This document shows, piece by piece, positions 20,261-30,100 of a DNA stretch of 64,000 bases. The notes under the pieces are model-generated. The model did no database searches, was not told the origin of the DNA, and was given only the letters and a program-made list of their open reading frames with translations. This DNA comes from Betaproteobacteria bacterium. Its GTDB lineage: Bacteria; Pseudomonadota; Gammaproteobacteria; Burkholderiales; Thiobacteraceae. Where the stretch lies: contig JAHECG010000002.1 of NCBI GenBank assembly GCA_024641855.1, positions 30,573-94,572 of the forward strand, read 5' to 3'. Position 1 is the first letter of the stretch; the number at the start of each line of letters is the position of its first letter. Made by a program: the position numbers and the translations under genes.

Positions 20261-22666
20261 TTAGGAAGTTGTGTAGTTCATAAACTTTTCCGGGCTCACC
20301 CGAATTGCCGCACCAGTCGGGCATGCGCGAACGCAGGATGCGCCACCCGGAATATCTTTACACATATCACACTTTACGGCTTTCTTACTGAGCGCGTCAT
20401 TGTGGTAAGCCTCTTCCCGTCCAGGTTCAGTCGTAAAGCCTGTCAGCAGCCAAGCGAGCAGGCTGGGCGGACGACGGTTCGGATTTATTTGCGCCATCTG
20501 GATTACACCATAAGGGCAATTACGTTGACAGTTGCCACAGCCAATACACGTATTCTCAATGTACACCTCGCCATTGGGATTGCGATGGATTGCGTCCGGC
20601 GGGCAATCCTTCATGCAATAGGGATTTTCACAATGGCGGCAAGAAGTGGGGACGTGAATATTTTCAAACGTTGGGCCCGCTTCACGGTTTAATCGCGATG
20701 TTCCATCATGCACATCTGCACATGCTTTTTCACAATTATCACAGCGCACGCAGAGGCTTTCGTCGATCAGCAAAACATCGGTACCCTCTCCCAACCCTTG
20801 ACTGACTAAGAAACTAATCATGCTCCCAGTGTTTGGCGACGTCTCACTTTGTACATTTTTGGATAAACGTTTCAACACTTGCGATTCAATATCACTACGT
20901 AGCTTGGGATTGCGATTAATCACCGCATTGAAAGCTGCCGACGTCAACAGCACTGTTTCGGAATTGACCGCAGCGCGCACTGTAGCGGAACGCTTGGCAT
21001 CGGATAGTAAAGCCATCTCACCGACATAGTGGCCCGCGGAAACATACGATCGCACCACTTCTTTACCACCGACCATATTCGAAATCGTCACGGATCCCCG
21101 ACGAATTAGGTGCAATCCGTCAGGATCGTCACCTTCTTTGAATAAGGGTTTGCCAGCAGGAAAATTTTGAATAGAAGCGCCTTGCACCATATCGGCCAAC
21201 TCCTCTTCCGAGATAGTCGGCGCAATATGTGTACGCACGGCACGGCGTAAAGCAACTTCATCCATTTTTTGACGTACGGATTCGACGCTGGCGATTAATT
21301 TAAGCATCGCGCGTCGCGGAGATTCAATCAGCACGCAATTTGCGCCAGCTTTGACGGTGCTACTCCGTCGACGACCAGAGAGCAAGCCCATCTCGCCAAA
21401 GAACTGCCCCTGCTTCAAAGGGATGCTTTTAATCTTGCCATCGGCGCCGATGACTTCTACCAACACTTCGCCTTCCAAAATAGAGAACAAAGAGTTCGTG
21501 TAATCATCTTTACGGAAAATGATCTCGCCACTCACAGGTGCATGAACTTCACTATCCAACATGAATTCACGAAGTTGTAGCGTTGCCATATTCGCAAACA
21601 ATGGGATATTGCTTTGCACCAAACCCAGCGCTTCCGAGACATTCCGAGCCCGGGTGTAATTTTTAAATTTAGCCTTTAGTAAGGGTTCATCGGCAGGCTC
21701 CACTGGATTGCCCAGGATGTACTCGACTACCTCGTAACCTTGATTCATCGCCTGCTTAATCAGCGGATAACCGGCTAAGGCACCGACGATGTAAAGACCA
21801 GGAACATTCGACTCATAGGTGGCAGAAACTTGCGGTACGGCATCCATATTGGCATTGGGGAACTCGATGCCAAAACTTTCTACCAACTTTCTCGGGGGAA
21901 TTGCACCCAAACGGGCAATGATGCGATTGCAGGCGATATTCTCTACGCCCTGCGGCGTTTGTGCGACGAAACAAATGGGCTTGCCATCGGTTTCTAGGGC
22001 TTCGACTTTAATCGCTGTAGTGCTGTATCGGCACTCCAATTTACCTTCACCTATTGCCTTGTTGATTAAGTCAATATTCCCTTGTTTAACCCGCGCAAAT
22101 TCCTGTGAGCGATTTATCAGAATAACGCGATTGTTTGCAGTCAAGGCGATTGCATTTTCAATCCCTGCATCCCCCGCACCAACCACAATGATAGTCTCTC
22201 CAGAATATTCATCTGGGTCATCGAGTTGATACTGGACTAACTCAATATCTTCACCGGGCACACCCAATTTACGGATATTTCCTTGCAAGCCGATACCGAG
22301 AACAACATTCTCTGCTGCATAAGTTTCACCGCTTGCTGTCTTAATCTGAAAGGCCCCTTTAGTGCCCGTAATCGATGTTACGGCCGCACGATACTGAACA
22401 TTGACCTTATATTTATCTAATTCATTGTTCCATTTATCTAGAATCGTTTCACGCTTACCCGCTTCAAACGACATAGGGCTGCGCAAAGGCAAGATGGTTG
22501 GTTCATCCATCACATGTTTGCCTTTTTGATAACGATATATCGTATGCGAAGCGTGATCTTCGGCTTCTAGCAAAACATGTGGGACGCTCAACTCAGCGGC
22601 ATGCGCGGCACAAGAGAGCCCACCAGGACCAGAACCAATGATGGCGATTTTTACACTGTTCGTCAC
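20261..22666 (-). CDS. Multidomain oxidoreductase: FAD/NAD(P) pyridine nucleotide oxidoreductase + two cyclic-nucleotide-binding domains + four [4Fe-4S] motifs
   Basis: GSGPGGLSCAAHA and VGAGDAGIENAIAL dinucleotide folds; two cNMP folds (GEMGLLSGRRRSSTVKA, GEMALLSDAKRSATVRA); CVRCDNCEKAC, CRHCENPYCMKDCP, CIGCGNCQRNCP, CDMCKDIPGGASCVRACP. Confidence 0.93.
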   Translation of the reverse strand: MTNSVKIAIIGSGPGGLSCAAHAAELSVPHVLLEAEDHASHTIYRYQKGKHVMDEPTILPLRSPMSFEAGKRETILDKWNNELDKYKVNVQYRAAVTSITGTKGAFQIKTASGETYAAENVVLGIGLQGNIRKLGVPGEDIELVQYQLDDPDEYSGETIIVVGAGDAGIENAIALTANNRVILINRSQEFARVKQGNIDLINKAIGEGKLECRYSTTAIKVEALETDGKPICFVAQTPQGVENIACNRIIARLGAIPPRKLVESFGIEFPNANMDAVPQVSATYESNVPGLYIVGALAGYPLIKQAMNQGYEVVEYILGNPVEPADEPLLKAKFKNYTRARNVSEALGLVQSNIPLFANMATLQLREFMLDSEVHAPVSGEIIFRKDDYTNSLFSILEGEVLVEVIGADGKIKSIPLKQGQFFGEMGLLSGRRRSSTVKAGANCVLIESPRRAMLKLIASVESVRQKMDEVALRRAVRTHIAPTISEEELADMVQGASIQNFPAGKPLFKEGDDPDGLHLIRRGSVTISNMVGGKEVVRSYVSAGHYVGEMALLSDAKRSATVRAAVNSETVLLTSAAFNAVINRNPKLRSDIESQVLKRLSKNVQSETSPNTGSMISFLVSQGLGEGTDVLLIDESLCVRCDNCEKACADVHDGTSRLNREAGPTFENIHVPTSCRHCENPYCMKDCPPDAIHRNPNGEVYIENTCIGCGNCQRNCPYGVIQMAQINPNRRPPSLLAWLLTGFTTEPGREEAYHNDALSKKAVKCDMCKDIPGGASCVRACPTGAAIRVSPEKFMNYTTS

Positions 22667-23985
22667 TTTACCGATCCTTTTGCGATACTGGATTTAAGTG
22701 CGCGCAAGGCTTGCTCAAAGCTCGCAGAGCGATATTTCTCATCGTTGGCAACCAGCGCAAGCAAACGTGTCAAATCAGCGCGTAGCGTGACCGTACGCAG
22801 CATGCCACTTCGGCCCATGAAATCAGCAACACTTTGCACCGCCATGACAGCCTGTTCAGCCCCTTGATAATCTCCATATTGACCATCAAGTCCTTCGTCG
22901 ATCAGTCCGATCATGATGTTGCGTAAATCATCGGCAGAGAATCGGTGTGCACTGATCTTGGGAATTAGTTTGGTAATGGAATCTTGCACAATGCGTGCCT
23001 TTTGCAAACCATCATTACCATCAGCGATCGCATGATGCATGGCTGAAACGGCAGCGGCCAGTTCCGCAGCCTCTTTGACATCGATGCGTTTCGCGATTTG
23101 GCGCAACATCAGGAAAGTCGCGTCGTTAATGCGCACAATACCCGGGCCCGCACCGACACGCGCGGCTGTATTACGCTTATCACTCATGTTGTGGTGGCAA
23201 GAGTGGCAATCGAATAATACCAACTCCGGAAATAATCCATCACGCCCACGAGGACCCAGCAACAATCCTAGTAACTCTTGAGAGTACACCGCTTGCCCTA
23301 TGGCCCAGGCACGTACGCCATCCCATGAGCCTTTTCGCTTGTGCCAATCCTCATCAATCCGGAAATGGGCAGGACCGATTTGCGTGAAGGTATCTAATTC
23401 GAAGCTCATACGTGGGTGGCCAGCCGCCATAATACGGTGCGTCACGAATTTCTTTTGCGTTCCTAAGTGACAGGACAAGCACAACTGCACACGAGCAACA
23501 TCATTCTCTGTCGGATAAAGTCCTTTTTCCAAATTACCCGCGTGCGTTGCTTTCAACTCTACGTGACTTTTTATCCATCGCTCACCTGCACCATGGCAAG
23601 CCTCACAGGAGACACCATCGCTGATGGTGAATTTTTCACCGTGCTGCGCCGGCGCCGGATTGTGCGCATGGCAATCCAGGCATAGCGCCGATTTATGGGC
23701 CGGTTCTTTTAAGCCAAGTTTCTTTGCAATATCTTTTGAGCGATCGTTGAGGAGTACCGCATAGGCACGCGAATGTTTGTCTGTGCGGATCCATGTGACA
23801 TACTCATTTTGCAATACATTTGAGTCTTTCCAGGTCTCGATCGAACCATGACAGAGACTGCTCGAGCAACTTGCCACGCCTAACGACTTGTCATGTGCGT
23901 ATTGGGGTAGCACGTTTTCGGCCATGGCAATGCTTGAAACAAGCAGGGACAACACAATGGCAACTAAAGTGGTGGGTTTCATCAT
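22663..23985 (-). CDS. Periplasmic multiheme cytochrome c (4 CXXCH plus one CX4CH)
   Basis: Signal peptide; CSSSLCH, CLDCH, CEACH, CLSCH, CHSCH; ATGA overlap with downstream gene. Confidence 0.9.
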   Translation of the reverse strand: MMKPTTLVAIVLSLLVSSIAMAENVLPQYAHDKSLGVASCSSSLCHGSIETWKDSNVLQNEYVTWIRTDKHSRAYAVLLNDRSKDIAKKLGLKEPAHKSALCLDCHAHNPAPAQHGEKFTISDGVSCEACHGAGERWIKSHVELKATHAGNLEKGLYPTENDVARVQLCLSCHLGTQKKFVTHRIMAAGHPRMSFELDTFTQIGPAHFRIDEDWHKRKGSWDGVRAWAIGQAVYSQELLGLLLGPRGRDGLFPELVLFDCHSCHHNMSDKRNTAARVGAGPGIVRINDATFLMLRQIAKRIDVKEAAELAAAVSAMHHAIADGNDGLQKARIVQDSITKLIPKISAHRFSADDLRNIMIGLIDEGLDGQYGDYQGAEQAVMAVQSVADFMGRSGMLRTVTLRADLTRLLALVANDEKYRSASFEQALRALKSSIAKGSVK

Positions 23986-26900
23986 GGTTTCACCGTCGCT
24001 GTAGGTGGCATTTTAACCGTCCAGGGCGTGCCATCTGGTTTGAGGTAAAGCTTTCGCTGTTCCTCCAGATTGAAGGGGCGCGAACCAACACGCCCGAAGA
24101 TCGCAACTTGGCCGCCTGTTTCATCAACTCCCCGATCACGCTCCAAACCGCGCGAAAGTGCCAACGCAGGACTTTGTGTTTTCTTTTGTGCGATTAAGTG
24201 TGGCTTTGGATCCGGTGTGAAGCCATAAAATTTTGGCTGTATTTCCGGTGAAGTCAATTGCAGCACTTTCAACCCATTGCGACCGTCAGCTACATAACCG
24301 ATTAAAGAGGCATTGGTGGTTGCCACGACTACGTCACGCGCATCGTTTAAGCTACCGTCGGCTGTAAATTTCTGATACAGCTTAGGCTTCTCTGGGTTTT
24401 CAATATCCACAATCACCAAACCTTCTGGCCCAGCCGCCACATAAGCAAAGCTACGCGCAATGTACACGCGATGTGCGTCTTTCAGTGGAATGAAAGCCCC
24501 CTCAACCACTTTCGCACGCTCCGGTAAAGTGATATCGACAATCCGCAGTCCGGTATCATCAAGCACGGTCAAATAGCGGAATTGCAGTGCGCTAGAACGA
24601 ATACCTTTCATCGGAATGACTTTGGTCACAACCGGTTTCAATGGGTCATTCAGGTTAAGGATGACCAGACCTGCATCGGCCGCAATATACGCATAGTAGC
24701 CACCCATGGTGATATGCCGCGCACCATTCAAGATGCCATTTTCATTCCATGTCAGGGCGCGTGTCAGGTAATTGTTCTGTGGATTACCGTCTTGCAAGGT
24801 ATTCACATCCGACAGGATCAGACCTTCCTTGGCATCTGTAATAAAGACGTAGTTATAAATCGGATGCATGGGTTGCTCTAGATTGTCATGCCGAATTATT
24901 TCTGTATTTTTAAGCGGTGCGACGGGTTGATTGGTCGGCAATGCCATACAAGTCGCGTTCGTCGAAGCAATGTGCGTATCGTGCCCCAATGGCGAAAATG
25001 GGGCTGTCAGTATGCGCTGCGAAATGCCTTTATTGGCAATGGATGCGACATCGTAGACCCGCATCCCTCCAGCGCCTTCTGCAACATACAGATATTCGCC
25101 CCGTAGCTGAATGCAGGAAGCATTACCTTCCGTAGTATGGTTGTGCGCTTCCGGCAATTCCAGACCGCGCTTTTGGTGCTCAGCATAAAAATCCGGGTAC
25201 GCGTAGCGATGCAGGTAACTGCCAATGACGGCTTGTGGCTCTTCCCACTCGGTGACTTGAATACCTTCTACGTGCTTCTCTTCGCCCAAGAAAGCATCGT
25301 AGCCGACAAATCCTACAAAACCGGTTCCGTGCAACAACAACTGCGCCATGATGGCGTTGTTGTCGTTCTTTGGCGATAAATGACAATCATCACAAGTCTT
25401 GGTTTCAGTTTTCCGCTCGGTATGCGCATAGTGTGGCGCGAACGCTTGGCTCGAATAGCCGCTGGCGGCCGTCGGCGGCTGTTGCACATAAATATGTTCT
25501 CGATTGATATTGGTAGATGACAATACCAACGCAGAAGACGAACGCACCGGCGCAATTTTTCCACCCTTCGATGGACCGTGTATCCCTAACTGGAACATTT
25601 GATCACGTGCGACTTGGGGGTTATAAGTTGCAAAATTTCGCGTCTCGCCACCTTCGTAATGCTGACGCTCGGTTTTATCATTAGCCTCGATCGGCAGATG
25701 ACACCCTGCACAACTGGTAGTCCAAGACGTATGGCAAGTCTGGCATAACATCCGACTATCTTTATGCGCACGTTTATTGGCCGGCACTGACGCGTCCCAG
25801 CGTTGCTGATAATCATCAAAGCTGCCTTCGGCTACGAGTTTAGCGTGCGCGGCTTTTTCATTGTATTTAGCATGTTTCGGATTAACCGAATCTTTGACCA
25901 GCGACATCTCCCATTCCTTATCGGGATAGAGCGAGGAACGTTGGAACAATTTACCCTCGCGCCATTCAAAGCGCTTGCGACCGTCCGGGGTGCGCAACAG
26001 ACTCATATCCATACCGCCCGGCTTTGCCGCAGGACCCGTGGTAAATAGGGTCGGATAATTATCCACAGTACCATGGCAGTCTTCGCAGGTGATTTCGATA
26101 GCATCTGCCACTTGTGTATAGATAAATCCGTTGCCGTGGGCATCTTGTGAAAAATGGCAATCGACGCAATGCATTCCCAGATCGACATGAATGGACTGAA
26201 GATGTACGGCCTTCTTAAATTTTTCAGGATCCGTATCAGATACCTTGCCGCCATCCTTGTCCAAAAGCGTACCTTTACGATCACGTTTGTATATGGCGCG
26301 GAAATTCCAGCCGTGCCCGTGGTAATCGGCGAACTGGGTATCTTGGAGTTTCGGATTTAGGTCAAACACATTTTTTAGAAACTCCGGATCGCTCCAATTT
26401 CCGCGTACAGCAGCCCCCTCAGGATTACGCTTATAAATCTCGTGGCGCTCTTTATCTGTTGGATAACGTTGTTTCTTCGGCCACATAAAAGGCGCATCCG
26501 ATTCGTAATCCCACATGGTGTAGCCGTAGAACGTGTTCACAAATACATTCGGTTGATGCATGTGACAAATCATGCATTGTGAAGATGGAATAGCCCGCGT
26601 GAACTCGTGTTTTAAGGGATGGCCTGACTTATCTTTGGGGATCGTCGGGTCTGCCGTAATCGTTTTTCCTTCATGACCAAATTTTGCATAGGGGCCTGAA
26701 TGAAATTCTTGACGGTCATTGGCATACACGACATGGCATCCAGCGCATCCGGATGAACGATAGTCGCCGGGTTGCTCATTGGTACCCAGAAACCACATAA
26801 ACGGGTCGTTTAAGCGCGTCTTCGTAATATTGAGTACCGGAATCGCGATGCGCGAACCTGTCCCCGGGCCGCGATTGGACTGCTTGATATCCGGCCTACC

Positions 26901-27740
26901 GGGCTCATCCAATAATTGTAAACGCCCGGTACTATTCGGAATGGCAATTTCCGGAAATTGACTACTAATAACGCGACCACCGCGTTCAAACACACGGAAA
27001 ATATCAGCCGGCGGAACAGTCTCCCAAGCGGGAAGCGGATAATACTGCGCAACGATCCCCTTTTCGATCAGTCTTTGTTTCTCAGACTCCGACAAATTCG
27101 GTGGTAAAGGACTTTTAATCGAAGCTGCTTGCCCATCTTCGGTATAAGCCTCACCCAACACGCCACGCTTAAACGGAAGAATTCCATTGTTATAGGCGCC
27201 GCCATTCCACAACATAGCGCCGGTCGACATCAGGCTACGTTCTGCCGCTTGAATGACGGTGAGGTGGCAGGCACCACAGGCATGCCGCACCACACGGTAA
27301 TCAGACGGATTCATGAAACGAATGAATGCTGGGCTCTCTTGGTTAATTAACGTGAATGAACCTTGTGGATTCGCAGAATCTGGCGTGCGCCATTTCTCAG
27401 GAAAGCGCGGCAAAATATGCGCTTCATTCATCGCATCCGCATAAGCACTATGATTTTTACCTTTATAAATTGCATTTTTTGGTTTTTCAATTTTGACATT
27501 ACCACCATGGCAATCGACACAACCCAGAATGACTGCTGGATTACTATGCATGGTGTGACGGTCGGTAGCCGTGTGGCAAGTAACACATCCCGCAGATTTC
27601 GCATCTGCTTCGCGCTGCGTCTGTTTTTCTGGCGCAGGTGGCGCTGTTACCTTAATTTTTTCAGCTACATGGCCCGAAGTGCTGGCCTGAATGCCTACCG
27701 AAACCAGGATTAACAGTAGTGTTACAGTGAGTTTCTTCAT
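23982..27740 (-). CDS. Decaheme cytochrome c with C-terminal LVIVD-type beta-propeller
   Basis: Signal peptide MKKLTVTLLLILVSVGIQAS; ten CXXCH; C-terminal repeats GMRVYDV, GLILSDV, GLVILNL, GLRIVDI, GLVIVDI, GLKVLQL. Confidence 0.93.
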   Translation of the reverse strand: MKKLTVTLLLILVSVGIQASTSGHVAEKIKVTAPPAPEKQTQREADAKSAGCVTCHTATDRHTMHSNPAVILGCVDCHGGNVKIEKPKNAIYKGKNHSAYADAMNEAHILPRFPEKWRTPDSANPQGSFTLINQESPAFIRFMNPSDYRVVRHACGACHLTVIQAAERSLMSTGAMLWNGGAYNNGILPFKRGVLGEAYTEDGQAASIKSPLPPNLSESEKQRLIEKGIVAQYYPLPAWETVPPADIFRVFERGGRVISSQFPEIAIPNSTGRLQLLDEPGRPDIKQSNRGPGTGSRIAIPVLNITKTRLNDPFMWFLGTNEQPGDYRSSGCAGCHVVYANDRQEFHSGPYAKFGHEGKTITADPTIPKDKSGHPLKHEFTRAIPSSQCMICHMHQPNVFVNTFYGYTMWDYESDAPFMWPKKQRYPTDKERHEIYKRNPEGAAVRGNWSDPEFLKNVFDLNPKLQDTQFADYHGHGWNFRAIYKRDRKGTLLDKDGGKVSDTDPEKFKKAVHLQSIHVDLGMHCVDCHFSQDAHGNGFIYTQVADAIEITCEDCHGTVDNYPTLFTTGPAAKPGGMDMSLLRTPDGRKRFEWREGKLFQRSSLYPDKEWEMSLVKDSVNPKHAKYNEKAAHAKLVAEGSFDDYQQRWDASVPANKRAHKDSRMLCQTCHTSWTTSCAGCHLPIEANDKTERQHYEGGETRNFATYNPQVARDQMFQLGIHGPSKGGKIAPVRSSSALVLSSTNINREHIYVQQPPTAASGYSSQAFAPHYAHTERKTETKTCDDCHLSPKNDNNAIMAQLLLHGTGFVGFVGYDAFLGEEKHVEGIQVTEWEEPQAVIGSYLHRYAYPDFYAEHQKRGLELPEAHNHTTEGNASCIQLRGEYLYVAEGAGGMRVYDVASIANKGISQRILTAPFSPLGHDTHIASTNATCMALPTNQPVAPLKNTEIIRHDNLEQPMHPIYNYVFITDAKEGLILSDVNTLQDGNPQNNYLTRALTWNENGILNGARHITMGGYYAYIAADAGLVILNLNDPLKPVVTKVIPMKGIRSSALQFRYLTVLDDTGLRIVDITLPERAKVVEGAFIPLKDAHRVYIARSFAYVAAGPEGLVIVDIENPEKPKLYQKFTADGSLNDARDVVVATTNASLIGYVADGRNGLKVLQLTSPEIQPKFYGFTPDPKPHLIAQKKTQSPALALSRGLERDRGVDETGGQVAIFGRVGSRPFNLEEQRKLYLKPDGTPWTVKMPPTATVKP

Positions 27741-30100
27741 TAGAAAGTGAGCAGTAGATTAAAGAGTGCTGAATATTGGCGCGCATCAACTGCGTTACCA
27801 TAGATTTCCTTTAAGCCCTCCAGCGGCTCCAAGGTGGCGAACGACGCATTCAACACTACGTTTTGTGAGAAGTAAGGCCGATATTGAATCCCGACTGAAA
27901 GGTCGTATCCAAGCCTAGTGCTATGGAGTCGTTGGTTACGCAGCACCGCCAGCGAAGATAAATTATCGAATTCTAAATAATTCGCATTGGTAATCACGCG
28001 CAACCGCGGTGTAATATCGAAATCCGCACCAACGCCAAACAAATGGATGCCTGGATTGGTGAAGTTCGACTGACCATGTTCACGTGAGGTTCGTAGATTT
28101 GCCAGGATGCCATTACGCGTTGATAACGCAGTACCGCCACCACCAATCAACGGTACTGATTGACGAATAAAGTAGCTGGTATCAGCGCCTGCAAATTGTG
28201 GATTTTCTAAAACGGAGTCAAAGCCACCCGCTTTATTATCATAAGGATCCTTATCACCAGAAGCCCAAAGTGCACTGGCACGTACGCGATACCAATCGAA
28301 GTCTCGAGATAATTCCATCGCCCCAAAATAAGCGCTAATATCTTCTTTGACACCGGACAGTTGTCCTTTGCTTACGTTACCCGTTGCGTAATAGCCAGAT
28401 AAATTAAGATTCCAACGTCCAAAGTGGCCATCTCCATTCAAGCCGAGATAGGTAACATCATAATTATAGGGTCGCCCGGATCCGAAAATTGCAGGACGTT
28501 CCAAGAACCCATTATCGTTAAAATAAAGGGGGCGGCTGCCTTCGCGATTACGACTGTGCAGAACTGTACCTTGTGTGGTAAAGCCAAGCACTGGCGTATC
28601 TTGGCTATAAACGTTAAACAGGAACAAGTCTTCTTTACGCAAGCTTTGGCTAATATCATTCAAGCCACTATTGGTATCTTTTTCCAAACGACGAAACCAG
28701 CCAAGATTGTATTGCAACGTGTTATTAGCACGCGTACCAAACAAACGCACACCCAAAGGTTGGTCAAGAAATAGAAAGCCACGAAAATCGGCGGTGATGG
28801 GCTGAATGCCGACGCGCAAGCTATCAAAGTCGTAACGATCAGAAACGTTGCGCAAGTGCTTATCAACGAACAACTCTTGTACGGCTGCAAAGCTATCGGT
28901 ACGCGTAGGACCATTAGCAGGATTAACATTTACTGCGCGCACTTCTTGAGTATGCGTGTAGTTAACATTGAAAACCGGAACAAAACGGAATTCGTAATCC
29001 GGTGGTTTAAACGTTGTATTACCCTTGATCAACGCAAAGTTGAAAATTGCAGTTTCCGCCAACGTGTATTGCTTGCCGCGTCCAAAAGTGCCATTGGAGC
29101 CAGCATTCAGCGTGGATTGCGCGCCCACAGGCGTTGGCAACCGTCGCGCTTCAATTAAGGTGTCAGAAATCGCGCCAAAGTTAAAAAACCATTCATCGCC
29201 CAGCACATCCTGTAACACGGGTAGATCACCCTTAATCACATTTGGGTTATACGGGTCGAGGATATTGTAGGGCAGTAAATTCAGCGCCTTCACCAGACGC
29301 CAGCGATCCCGTATCGGAATTTCCTCGCGCACCAGATAAGGCGCTGGTGGTTCAACTTGTGACGGATCAATGATAGGAAGTCGAGGCTCAATAGGCGCAC
29401 CTTGTGGACGGCTGCGTACGACGGCCGTTTCTTTTTCCTTTTCTTGCGCAGCGACAACTTCTGCGGCTTGCGCTTTCGTTAAGGATTCTGTCCGACGCGG
29501 ATCCAATTGGCCTGCCGCATAATCGATGCGCCGATCTTTCGGAAATGGCTTAATAACTAACGTCGAACCCGTCCCGGTAGGTGCATTGAATATCCAAGCT
29601 TCACCACCACCAAAGCGTTTTACGCGATACCAATCGCCTTGTTTTAGATCTGCATCGAGTTCGACGCTTTGCTCTATGCGTGCAATCACTGGCAAGGATT
29701 GATCAGGGTGCTCATAGACAGCAACACTCGGCGCCAGCACTTGAACCAAGTAATGTTGGGTTGTTATCTCCGCCGCTGACTCAGCCACGGATGTAGACGC
29801 GCTTGCCATGTGGATCAAATCCGACCGAACCCAACCTTCCCGATCTAATACCGCAGGTTTAGTTCGCCGAATTTTGCTCCATCCATTCTCCTGTTGCAGT
29901 ACCTGCACTATTTCGCCCCGGTACATCACAGCCAAGATGCGTTCATCTTCTCCCGGACCTGCACGCATGCGCGATGCGGTTGCAACTTCCGCTTGCGTCT
30001 CGACGGCTGCAGCCAATACAGGTTGCACCCAAATCATTGGCGCTGTCAGCGCAAATAGGGACGCTACCATTAAACGAAGTTGTCTATTTTTATTTGCCAT
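27740..30100 (-). CDS. Outer-membrane beta-barrel (porin-like) protein with two N-terminal SH3-like modules
   Basis: Signal peptide; SRMRAGPGEDERILAVMYRGEIVQVLQQENGWSKIRRTK..EGWV; long amphipathic-strand C-terminal region ending in YSALFNLLLTF (terminal Phe); start chosen at MANKNRQ, track start 30139. Confidence 0.8.
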   Translation of the reverse strand: MANKNRQLRLMVASLFALTAPMIWVQPVLAAAVETQAEVATASRMRAGPGEDERILAVMYRGEIVQVLQQENGWSKIRRTKPAVLDREGWVRSDLIHMASASTSVAESAAEITTQHYLVQVLAPSVAVYEHPDQSLPVIARIEQSVELDADLKQGDWYRVKRFGGGEAWIFNAPTGTGSTLVIKPFPKDRRIDYAAGQLDPRRTESLTKAQAAEVVAAQEKEKETAVVRSRPQGAPIEPRLPIIDPSQVEPPAPYLVREEIPIRDRWRLVKALNLLPYNILDPYNPNVIKGDLPVLQDVLGDEWFFNFGAISDTLIEARRLPTPVGAQSTLNAGSNGTFGRGKQYTLAETAIFNFALIKGNTTFKPPDYEFRFVPVFNVNYTHTQEVRAVNVNPANGPTRTDSFAAVQELFVDKHLRNVSDRYDFDSLRVGIQPITADFRGFLFLDQPLGVRLFGTRANNTLQYNLGWFRRLEKDTNSGLNDISQSLRKEDLFLFNVYSQDTPVLGFTTQGTVLHSRNREGSRPLYFNDNGFLERPAIFGSGRPYNYDVTYLGLNGDGHFGRWNLNLSGYYATGNVSKGQLSGVKEDISAYFGAMELSRDFDWYRVRASALWASGDKDPYDNKAGGFDSVLENPQFAGADTSYFIRQSVPLIGGGGTALSTRNGILANLRTSREHGQSNFTNPGIHLFGVGADFDITPRLRVITNANYLEFDNLSSLAVLRNQRLHSTRLGYDLSVGIQYRPYFSQNVVLNASFATLEPLEGLKEIYGNAVDARQYSALFNLLLTF

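Noticed and set aside
24582-27713. Several + and - strand ORFs over the decaheme gene (24582-24881, 25803-26048, 26003-26284, 27363-27713)
   Set aside because: Contained in the 1252-aa CDS whose heme motifs are unmistakable.
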